A DNA stretch of 64,000 nt from Rhodopseudomonas sp. BR0M22. Lineage in GTDB: Bacteria > Pseudomonadota > Alphaproteobacteria > Rhizobiales > Xanthobacteraceae. The notes under the pieces are model-generated. The model had not been told where the DNA came from. It did not search any database and worked only from the letters and a program-made list of their open reading frames with translations. Location of the stretch: assembly GCF_010907035.1 (NCBI RefSeq), contig NZ_QUMK01000017.1:17090-81089 (forward strand), written 5' to 3'. The stretch's first letter is position 1; each line of letters begins with the position of its first letter. Positions 8,494 through 17,303 of the stretch are shown one piece after another. The position numbers and the translations under genes were made by a program.

Positions 8494-9717
8494 ATGAACA
8501 CGCAGCAACTGATCGCGGACGCCGTCCGCAACAGCAAGGATCGCAGCGAGTCGACGCTGTGGGACGCTTTGTTTTCGATCTGGTTTCGCCGCCTGGTCTA
8601 TACCCAGATCTGGGAAGATCCCGAGGCAGACCTCGCGGCTCTGCAGTTGCCGATCGGCTCGACCATCGTGACGATCTCGTCGGGCGGCTGTAACGCGCTG
8701 TCCTACCTCACCGCCAAGCCGGCGCAGGTTTTCGCGGTCGATCTCAACGAGGCGCATCTGGCGCTGCTCAAGCTGAAGCTCGCCGGCCTGCGGGCGCTGC
8801 CGGACTACGCTTCGTTCTGGCGGTTCTTCGGCGAGGGGGCTGCGGCCGATAACGCCGATCTGTATCGCCGGCGGCTGCGCCCGGCGCTCGATCTCGATGC
8901 CCGCAGCTTCTGGGACGAGCGCGACTTCCGCGGCCGGCCGCGCTACCGCTACTTCACCAACGGGTTCTATCGCCACGGTGCGCTCGGCCATTTCATCGGC
9001 TTTGCGCATCTGCTTGCGCGTATCGCCAAGATCGATCTCGACGTGCTGCTGAAGGGCGCGCCGGATTCGCCGGAGCGGCAGGCGGCGCTGCAGCGCGTCG
9101 ACCGGCTGTTCCATTCGCGGTTCGCCCGCATGCTCACCCGCACCCCGGCGCTGTTGTTCAGCCTCGGCATTCCGCCGCAGCAGCGCGAGCTGCTCGGCGG
9201 CGACCAGCCGCTCAACGAGGTGCTGCATCAGCGCCTGCTCCGGCTGATCGATGTCTATCCGAACGAGACTAATTATTTCGCCTGGCAGGCGCTGAGCCGG
9301 AGCTATCCGGGGCCGGGCGACCGCTGCCTGCCGCTGTATCTGCAGGAGAGCCGTTATCAGCAGATGCGCGCCGGCGCCGGGCTGGTGATCCCGGTGCACG
9401 AGAACCTGCGGGTCTTCCTGGAGAGCCTGCCGGCTCGTCAGATCGACGCCGTGGTGCTGCTCGATTCGCAGGACTGGATGGCGCCGGACGAAATTCGCGC
9501 GCTGTGGGACGCGATCGACCGCGCCGGCAAGGAGCAGGTGCGGGTGATCTTCCGCACCGCCGGGGCCGAATCCCCGCTTGAGACCGAACCGCTAGCCCCG
9601 CTGCAACAGACTTGGCAGCGCGACGCCGAACGCAGCGCCATCGGTTTCGACCGCGATCGTTCCGGGATCTACGGCGGCTTCCACTGCTATATGCGGCGGC
9701 CTGGGGCGGGGGCTTAA
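8494..9717 (+). CDS. btaA: SAM:diacylglycerol 3-amino-3-carboxypropyl transferase (BtaA)
   Basis: Transfers the aminocarboxypropyl group of SAM to diacylglycerol, the first step of DGTS betaine-lipid synthesis at the inner membrane. It has 407 residues (DUF3419/BtaA family). Near the N-terminus are YTQIWEDPEAD and TISSGGCNALSYL, followed by the SAM-binding acidic VDLNEAHLAL. The C-terminal half includes VVLLDSQDWM. The ATG at 8494 is preceded by GAGG at 8485-8488; a TTG one codon earlier is less likely. It is divergent from btaB across 153 bases. Confidence 0.93.
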   Translation: MNTQQLIADAVRNSKDRSESTLWDALFSIWFRRLVYTQIWEDPEADLAALQLPIGSTIVTISSGGCNALSYLTAKPAQVFAVDLNEAHLALLKLKLAGLRALPDYASFWRFFGEGAAADNADLYRRRLRPALDLDARSFWDERDFRGRPRYRYFTNGFYRHGALGHFIGFAHLLARIAKIDLDVLLKGAPDSPERQAALQRVDRLFHSRFARMLTRTPALLFSLGIPPQQRELLGGDQPLNEVLHQRLLRLIDVYPNETNYFAWQALSRSYPGPGDRCLPLYLQESRYQQMRAGAGLVIPVHENLRVFLESLPARQIDAVVLLDSQDWMAPDEIRALWDAIDRAGKEQVRVIFRTAGAESPLETEPLAPLQQTWQRDAERSAIGFDRDRSGIYGGFHCYMRRPGAGA

Positions 9718-10195
9718 GGGCTGGTCAGGCGCGGTCGCCACCTGGACGTCGCCTCCGGACATGGCGGCAGCCCCTTCGGCTATGGGGCGTGTCCTGCGCT
9801 ACCCAGGATATCATTGTTGCTTTTCCATGGGGTCTGCTTCGCCATGAGCGAGGCGGGGTGCCTCGTCGCAACGAGCTTGTAGCCCAATTCGCGAACGGCA
9901 TGCCGGCGATGCGGCCTCGATCGATCAACGGTCCTTTTCGGGCGTCATGGCGCCAATCGTTAATCGAAGAGGCTTCCGAGCATAGGATATTCATCGTTTT
10001 TTAATGATCCGCAGAAATCCAATTCGGCAGGTTGTCAAGTTGGTGAGTTCACGCGGTCGGCTTAAGCATTGCTTAGTGGCGTCCCTCCCAGATTTCGCCG
10101 CTGCCAATACAGCAGCAGGTGGTCGCCTCTCTTCTCCTCACCGTGTCTTCCGTCGGTAGGCGATAGGTTGGATTTACGCGATTGGGTTGAAGGTC
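9718..10195. other. Non-coding stretch between btaA and the Tad-like genes
   Basis: About 480 bases with somewhat lower GC than the flanks. Short open frames exist on both strands but none shows a plausible ribosome site, family motif or coding bias. No clear terminator, RNA gene or mobile-element remnant was recognised. The promoter of the Tad-like genes is presumably in its last 150 bases. Confidence 0.5.
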
Positions 10196-11602
10196 ATGCG
10201 TGACGCCCTGTTGTATCGCTTCGCCACAGATCGCAAGGCGAATGTCGCGGTCATCACCGCGATCACGATGATCCCCATCATCTTCCTGCTCGGCATGACG
10301 CTCGACTTTACCCAAGCGTTGCGCAAGAAGCAGCAACTCGACGCTGCCGCCGATGCTGCCGCCATCGCGGCCGTCCGACCGGGCATGTTGATGCAAACCG
10401 ACGCCGTGGCTCAAAATGCGGCCTATGCGATTTTCATGTCGACAGCCAACAGGCTTGCGCCCGGCTTGACCACAGTGCCGACGCCGACGATTACCATCAC
10501 AGATGTCGGCCTGCAGCGTACCGCCAAGGTTTCATACAGCGCCGCGTCCTTGAACAACTTTCCCAAGATTCTCCTGAACAGCGTGTCGTGGCCGATCAGT
10601 GGCTCATCGACGGCGCAGGCGGCGAGTGCGCCCAACATGAATTTCTACCTGTTGATGGATGATTCTCCGTCGATGGGGATTGGCGCGACTTCGGCCGACA
10701 TCAGCAATCTCATCGCCTACACGTCCTCGAAGTACCAGAAGGCCAGCTCCTCGCAAAACTGCGGCTTCGCCTGTCACGAAACGAACATCGCTCACGATGG
10801 TGGAACGAAGGATAATCTCGCCATCGCACGGGCGTACAACGTCACACTGCGGATCGACCTCGTAACCAGTGCGGTCAATCAGTTGCTCAACACCTGGTCG
10901 AGCTGCCCGCAGTCGGGCATTTCGGGTGGAGTCATGCAGTGTATGTCGGCCTTGAACAATACCACCTACAAGGCGGCCCTCTATACGTTCGATCTGGCTT
11001 TGAACAAGCTCGCGGCGCTGACGACCCCCACGAAAGCGGGAGCCCAGGTTTCCAACATTGCGCTAATGCCCGTTGCCTATCAGAACTGCGTCGTCGCGAC
11101 GACCAATTGCAAGACCGACAACGGCACAGACATTGCCGGTGCGCTCTCCAGCCTCAACGGCATCATGCCAAATCCGGGCCTCGGCAGTAATGCTTCGGGC
11201 GATACGCCGCAGGAGGTTGTTTTCCTCGTCACCGACGGGGTCGAAGACAAGATCACGACGTTCTGCCCCAACGCCAAGTACGCTTCCAACAACCGCTGCC
11301 AGCAGCCGCTCGACACGGCGATCTGTACGACGATCAAGAATCGGGGCATCAAGATCGCAATCCTCTACACGGAGTATCTGCAGCTCAAGACGCCGAATGT
11401 TCCGGTGACGGACAGTTGGTACATGAGCTGGGTCGATCCTTACAACGAACCGACGTCTTCGACCGGTGCGATCGCGAAGAATCTTCAATCTTGTGCGTCG
11501 CCCGGCTTCTTTTCGAACGTTCAAACCGGCGGCAATATTACGCAAGCTCTGACGGATCTGTTCATCAAGGTCGCGTCGAGCACCGCCAGCCTCACGCAAT
11601 AA
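10196..11602 (+). CDS. TadG-like pilus assembly protein with von Willebrand A domain
   Basis: 468 residues. The N-terminal 60 residues have the TadE/TadG layout: a short cytoplasmic arm, RKANVAVITAITMIPIIFLLGMTLDFTQ as membrane helix, then a D/A-rich helix (LDAAADAAAIAAV). The extracytoplasmic part contains a VWA domain with the MIDAS motif DDSPSMG and a later FLVTDGVEDK strand, plus several cysteines (CGFACH, CMSA, CVVATTNC) likely to form disulfides. In Tad systems such proteins are envelope-anchored minor components. A TTG at 10187 is an alternative start. It is the first of three adjacent TadE/G-type genes, with no tad ATPase nearby. Confidence 0.8.
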   Translation: MRDALLYRFATDRKANVAVITAITMIPIIFLLGMTLDFTQALRKKQQLDAAADAAAIAAVRPGMLMQTDAVAQNAAYAIFMSTANRLAPGLTTVPTPTITITDVGLQRTAKVSYSAASLNNFPKILLNSVSWPISGSSTAQAASAPNMNFYLLMDDSPSMGIGATSADISNLIAYTSSKYQKASSSQNCGFACHETNIAHDGGTKDNLAIARAYNVTLRIDLVTSAVNQLLNTWSSCPQSGISGGVMQCMSALNNTTYKAALYTFDLALNKLAALTTPTKAGAQVSNIALMPVAYQNCVVATTNCKTDNGTDIAGALSSLNGIMPNPGLGSNASGDTPQEVVFLVTDGVEDKITTFCPNAKYASNNRCQQPLDTAICTTIKNRGIKIAILYTEYLQLKTPNVPVTDSWYMSWVDPYNEPTSSTGAIAKNLQSCASPGFFSNVQTGGNITQALTDLFIKVASSTASLTQ

Positions 11603-11612
11603 GAAAACCACA

Positions 11613-12191
11613 ATGGCACGAGTCGGAAGCGCAGCGATCAAACGGCGTCGAGGCGGCGTTGGTGTCTTTGCCGAGGATTCCACCGGGGTCACGGCGGTGG
11701 AATTTGCGCTGATCGCCACGCCGTTCTTCGCCATCATCGTTGCGCTGATTCAGACGTTCCTTCTGTTCTTCGCGCAGTCGGTTCTTGAAAATGCGGTCCG
11801 CGCGTCGGCACGACAGATTCTCACAGGGCAGGTTCAGTCGCAGAGCATCAACCTATCCGAGACGGCGGCCGCCGCTGCGTTCAAACAGACCGTCTGTTCG
11901 AACGCGAGCGTGCTGTTCGACTGTTCCGGTCTGATGATCGACGTCGAGGTCGCCGATAATTGGTCGTCCGCAAATATCGGCATGCCGACACTGACCTATG
12001 GCAGCAGTGGAAGCGTCAGCAATACGTGGCAATTCAATCCCGGTCACGCAGGCGATATCGTCGTCGTTCGCGTGATGTATCTCTGGCCGCTGTTCTTCGG
12101 GCCGATCGCCTTCAATCTGGCAAATCAGCCAAACGGCTCGCGCTTGATCATGGCGTCCGCGGCGTTTCAGAACGAGCCTGCCAATCCGTAG
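11613..12191 (+). CDS. TadE-like pseudopilin
   Basis: 192 residues. After a basic N-terminus comes the TadE signature STGVTAVEFALIATPFFAIIVALIQTFLLFF, in which the glutamate at the helix start is the usual pseudopilin E. An amphipathic stretch and a short secreted domain follow, with two cysteines (CSNASVLFDC). It starts 10 bases after the TadG-like gene and is followed 12 bases later by another TadE-type gene, so a three-gene unit is likely. The exact structure it serves cannot be told from this window. Confidence 0.82.
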   Translation: MARVGSAAIKRRRGGVGVFAEDSTGVTAVEFALIATPFFAIIVALIQTFLLFFAQSVLENAVRASARQILTGQVQSQSINLSETAAAAAFKQTVCSNASVLFDCSGLMIDVEVADNWSSANIGMPTLTYGSSGSVSNTWQFNPGHAGDIVVVRVMYLWPLFFGPIAFNLANQPNGSRLIMASAAFQNEPANP

Positions 12192-12203
12192 AGGTATCAG
12201 CCG

Positions 12204-12893
12204 ATGGTCCGCCGATCATGTTGCCCGAGAAGCCTGGTGTCCGCGGTCGATGCCGTTGCCGCAACGGAGTTCGCGATCGTCGTGCCGTTTCTGCTGACAT
12301 TGCTCATCGGTGGCGTCGAGCTGGCACACGGAATGGCGATCAGCGTCAAAGTCAGCGCGACGGCTCACGCCGTTGCCGACATGGTCACGCAGAACACGTC
12401 GCTCAGTACGGCTTCGATGCAGAACATTCTGACCGGCGCGACCGCAACCATCGCGCCGTATTCGGTTAATGACGGCAGCGGAAAGCCGATCCTCTCGGTT
12501 ACCGTGACCGAAGTCTCCAGCGACGCCAATGGCAACCTGACTCTGCAATGGAGCCGATCGTTCAACGGGACGACCTTCGGGCCGGGCAGAACCAGTTTGG
12601 CCGGATTGACAGTGCCTTCGTCGCTCAATGGCACTGTCGGCAATGCAAGCAATCCGAATAACCAGAACGACCAAGTGTCGTTTGTCGTGGGTGAGGTGTC
12701 TTACGCTTACACACCCGGCCTGGGGTACGCGGTCACCGGCACGCTGAATCTGACCGATACGGTTTGGATGTTTCCACGGTGCTCGACCGACAGCCCATCA
12801 AACTCGACCGGTCCGGCCTATTACGACGTCAAGTACACCAGCTCGACGACAACATGCACCTGTGTCCAGCACTTGCGCTCCAAGAGCTGTTAG
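12204..12893 (+). CDS. TadE/TadF-like pseudopilin, second copy
   Basis: 229 residues. The N-terminal hydrophobic helix begins with VAATEFAIVVPFLLTLLIGG, again with the pseudopilin glutamate. It is followed by HGMAISVKVSATAHAVADMVTQ, the usual first secreted helix, and then a Ser/Thr/Asn-rich beta-type domain. A cysteine-rich tail (CTCVQHLRSKSC) ends the protein. GAGG precedes the ATG. It is shared in organisation with the two genes before it. Base composition of the three genes looks less GC-rich than the surrounding genome. Confidence 0.78.
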   Translation: MVRRSCCPRSLVSAVDAVAATEFAIVVPFLLTLLIGGVELAHGMAISVKVSATAHAVADMVTQNTSLSTASMQNILTGATATIAPYSVNDGSGKPILSVTVTEVSSDANGNLTLQWSRSFNGTTFGPGRTSLAGLTVPSSLNGTVGNASNPNNQNDQVSFVVGEVSYAYTPGLGYAVTGTLNLTDTVWMFPRCSTDSPSNSTGPAYYDVKYTSSTTTCTCVQHLRSKSC

Positions 12894-13031
12894 CGAAGGC
12901 AGTGCAACCACAGCTCGCTTCGCAGCCGTGAAGCTTTGTCGGCGAATGATGCTGGTTGCGAGTATGCCGCCAGTGTTCCGCAGAGCTGGCGATGGAGCCT
13001 GCGGACGGCGGCCGGCAACAGATTATAGGTC

Positions 13032-13685
13032 TCACCCGGCCTCCCCACCAATCTCGTCCAACAGGCCGCGGTAGAAGCTCTGAAGTCTGGCGGTGCGCTG
13101 GGCGGCCATGGCGCGCCCCGTTGCGGTGCAAAGACTCTCACCAAGCCGCAACAGCTTGGTCTGGAAATGATCCAACGCGAAAGAAATGTCGTCGAGCGAG
13201 CGTCTGGCAGCGGTAGGATCTTCGATATCGTAGATCTGAGCGTTCCGCGTTCCGGCCAGGTAGAAGCAACGCGCTACGCCGATCCATCCGATCGCGTCCA
13301 GACGATCGGCGTCTTGGAGTATCTTCGCCTCGAGGCTGATTGGCGTGATTCCGGCCGAATAGCTGTGGGCCTCGATGGCGTGGCATGCGCGTCGTCTGCG
13401 ATCGTCGGGCCAGCCTTGTGCGGCCAGAACCTGATCGGCCTTGTTTGCCGCGAGGATCGAAGCTTTTTTCCGTTCCGGTGAGGCTTTGTCGATTCGTATG
13501 CAATCATGAAGAATCGTTGCGGCGACCAATATCTCGGTGTCCCCGCCCTCGACGGCAACGATCTCCGCGACATTGCGCCAAACACGGAGCAGATGGGCCT
13601 CATCATGGGCGCCGTCACGGGCGTCAAATGCAAGGGGGAGGAGCGACTGAGCCAGCATCGGATGCGGGAAATGGTCGTGGAGCAT
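13032..13685 (-). CDS. HD-domain metal-dependent phosphohydrolase
   Basis: 217 residues with the HD-superfamily metal ligands in order: AHDEAHLLRV (His27/His31), LHD at residues 60-61 and a later LQDADRLDAIG aspartate. This layout (HDxxHxxRV ... HD ... DADRLD) fits the YedJ/YpgQ-type small HD hydrolases, several of which act on nucleotides; the substrate here is unknown. It is a single gene: the neighbour on the left ends in the opposite direction and the next gene on the right starts at 14110 on the other strand. Confidence 0.82.
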   Translation of the reverse strand: MLHDHFPHPMLAQSLLPLAFDARDGAHDEAHLLRVWRNVAEIVAVEGGDTEILVAATILHDCIRIDKASPERKKASILAANKADQVLAAQGWPDDRRRRACHAIEAHSYSAGITPISLEAKILQDADRLDAIGWIGVARCFYLAGTRNAQIYDIEDPTAARRSLDDISFALDHFQTKLLRLGESLCTATGRAMAAQRTARLQSFYRGLLDEIGGEAG

Positions 13686-14109
13686 CTGCGATCCAAAACG
13701 GGGGAAACGTCACGATGCCTAGCACCTGCGTTGCCGAGTTGTGATGTTGTTCGTTCGGCGACGTGCCGTTGTTGCGGTTGGACGAAGCGGGCGAGGCGGA
13801 CACGTCTTGGACTTTTCGGAGAAGGCACGTATTGCCGCCTGCAAACAAGTCACTGAGCTTGATCCATCTCAAGCGAGATCCGCGTTGTTGGACTACCTTG
13901 CTGATGACGAAGCGTGGCGCGGATGGTTCGTGCTTCCCGCGCCGGCAGCGTCTCTCCCCAGACTAGCCCCGCGCTCCCGATGCGAAACCGGGAGGCGGGG
14001 TTATTGTTGTCTGGCTTGCGGCGCAAGGCATGGCTCGCCGGCCGCCTTGCCGAATGCGTTCTGATCGGGCAAGACTCTTGAAATTCACCAGAATTTCCAA
14101 GAGGCCGGT
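13686..14109. other. Spacer between the HD gene and the LysR gene
   Basis: About 420 bases. Open frames (for example 13741-14064 on the plus strand) have no supporting motifs and atypical composition. The one structured element noticed is an FNR/FixK-like palindrome at 13859-13872, listed separately. Confidence 0.45.
13859..13872 (+). promoter_or_regulatory. Weak FNR/FixK-type palindrome
   Basis: TTGATCCATCTCAA matches the TTGAT-N4-ATCAA consensus except for one base, and its outer arms CTTGA/TCAAG are perfectly symmetric. It lies 240 bases before the LysR gene that heads the formate dehydrogenase locus and about 175 bases before the start of the HD gene. One site by chance is possible in this much sequence. 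Confidence 0.3.
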
Positions 14110-15003
14110 TTGATCGACAAGCTCGAGCTGCTACTCGCGCTCGCCAAGGAGCGGCATTTCGGCCGAGCCGCCGAGGCCTGCGGCGTGACCCAACCGACGA
14201 TGTCGACCGGCATCAAGCAGCTCGAAGAGATCATGGGCGTGATGCTGGTGCAGCGCGGTTCGCGGTTTCTCGGCTTCACGCCGGAGGGCGAGCGGGCGCT
14301 GGAGTGGGCGCGCCGAATCGTCGGCGACAGCCGCGCGATGCGCCAGGACATCGGCGCGATGAAGGGCGAGCTGTCCGGGGAACTCCGGCTCGCCGCGATC
14401 CCGACCGTGCTCGGTATGGTGGCGCAGCTCACCACGCCGTTCCGCGCTAGGCATCCCAATGTCCGCTTCAGCATCCTGTCCTGCACGTCTTCGGAAGTGC
14501 TGGGCCTGCTCGAAAATCTCGAAGTCGACGCCGGGCTGACCTACACTGAGAACGAGCCACTCGGCAAAGTCCGCAGCGTGCCGCTGTATCAGGAAAGCTA
14601 TCGGCTGATCACCTCGCCGGACGGGATGTTCGGCGATCGCGACCAGGTGACCTGGCGCGAGGTCGGCCAGGTGCCGCTGTGCCTGCTGACGCCCAACATG
14701 CAGAACCACCGGATCATCGACCGCGCGCTACGCGCCGCCGGCACCACGGCGCAGCCGACGCTGACTTCGAATTCGATCATCGTGCTCTACACACACGTCA
14801 AGACCGGGCGCTGGGCCAGTGTGATGCCGGCCAAGCTCGCCGAAACCCTCGGGCTCGGCGACGAAGTCCGCACCATTCCGATCGTCGAACCCAAGGTCGC
14901 CTACAGCATCGGCCTCGTGGTGCCGCCGCGCGAGCCCTACACGCCGCTGGTCGCCGCCCTGATGCAGGTGGCCCGCGAGGTCGCCCCGACGCTGCAGAGC
15001 TGA
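14110..15003 (+). CDS. LysR-family regulator next to the formate dehydrogenase operon
   Basis: 297 residues: N-terminal winged helix (ELLLALAKERHFGRAAEACG, then QPTMSTGIKQLEE) and a C-terminal LysR substrate-binding domain. It most likely starts at TTG 14110, with GAGG five bases upstream. It precedes fdsGBACD in the same direction by 264 bases. LysR-type regulators beside fds operons occur in related bacteria and are thought to control them, so a role in formate-dependent regulation is inferred. The effector cannot be read from the sequence. Confidence 0.88.
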   Translation: MIDKLELLLALAKERHFGRAAEACGVTQPTMSTGIKQLEEIMGVMLVQRGSRFLGFTPEGERALEWARRIVGDSRAMRQDIGAMKGELSGELRLAAIPTVLGMVAQLTTPFRARHPNVRFSILSCTSSEVLGLLENLEVDAGLTYTENEPLGKVRSVPLYQESYRLITSPDGMFGDRDQVTWREVGQVPLCLLTPNMQNHRIIDRALRAAGTTAQPTLTSNSIIVLYTHVKTGRWASVMPAKLAETLGLGDEVRTIPIVEPKVAYSIGLVVPPREPYTPLVAALMQVAREVAPTLQS

Positions 15004-15057
15004 TCGCGGGCGGTTTGGTGCTGACGGAACTGGTGTGGCGCGTAGGCCCTCGCCACG

Positions 15058-15155
15058 CGTCATTCCGGCGCTCACGAAGTGAGCGAACCCGGAATCTCCG
15101 GGCGCAAACAATCTCGGGATTCCGGGTTCGCCGCTGCGCGGCGCCCGGAATGACG
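15058..15155. repeat. Palindromic intergenic repeat, family A
   Basis: Outer arms CGTCATTCCGG and CCGGAATGACG are perfect inverse copies. Inside are two further inverse segments of the type GCGAACCCGGAATC / GATTCCGGGTTCGC. The same architecture recurs at 24441-24611 and 25301-25414. It lies between the LysR gene and fdsG. Confidence 0.85.
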
Positions 15156-15267
15156 ATGTCAATTCCCCTTGTCGTTGCGGATTCCTTATCGCAGCATTGG
15201 ACTGCTTTATTGATCTTTTGAACAATTCTTATTCTCATCCGGCGATCCACGACGACGAAGAGCGCCG

Positions 15268-15734
15268 ATGCAATACGAACCATGGGAACCCGCCCGCGCG
15301 AGCGACATCATCGCCGGGCTGACGCACAAGGAAGGCGCGACGCTGCTGATGCTGCACGCGCTGCAGCAGGCGTTCGGCTATGTGCCGCAGGACGCCGAGC
15401 CGATGATCGCGCAGGCGCTGAACCTGTCGCGCGCCGAAGTCCACGGCGTGCTCACCTTCTATCCGGATTTCCGCCGTGAGCCGCCGGGCCGCCATGTGCT
15501 GAAGCTGTGCCGCGCCGAGGCCTGCCAGGCTGCCGGCGGCGACGCGCTGGCGGCGCATGTCGAGACCCGGCTGGGCGTCACCTTCGGCGCCACCACGGCG
15601 GACGGCGCGGTGACGCTGGAGCCGGCCTATTGCCTCGGCCTGTGCGCCACGGCGCCATCGGCGATGATCAACGAGCGCGTGGTCGGCCGGCTCGACGCCG
15701 CCAAGCTGGATGCTCTGCTGACGGAGGCGCAGCA

Positions 15735-15738
<4 letters not shown>
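15268..15738 (+). CDS. fdsG: NAD-dependent formate dehydrogenase gamma subunit
   Basis: 156 residues, NuoE-like thioredoxin-fold [2Fe-2S] subunit that passes electrons between FdsA and FdsB. It contains FYPDFRREPPGRHVLKLCRAEAC and later YCLGLCATAPSAMIN, supplying the four cluster cysteines. First gene of the fdsGBACD operon; its stop overlaps the fdsB ATG by 4 bases. The complex is cytoplasmic, soluble and reduces NAD+ with formate. Confidence 0.94.
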
Positions 15739-17291
<1,553 letters not shown>

Positions 17292-17303
17292 AGGACGATC
17301 GAT

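Noticed and set aside
9725..9994. 89-codon minus-strand frame after btaA
   Set aside because: Biased toward Arg/Ser/Gly without domain signals; looks like non-coding sequence.
13741..14064. 107-codon plus-strand frame
   Set aside because: No ribosome site, no family motif and no support from neighbours.
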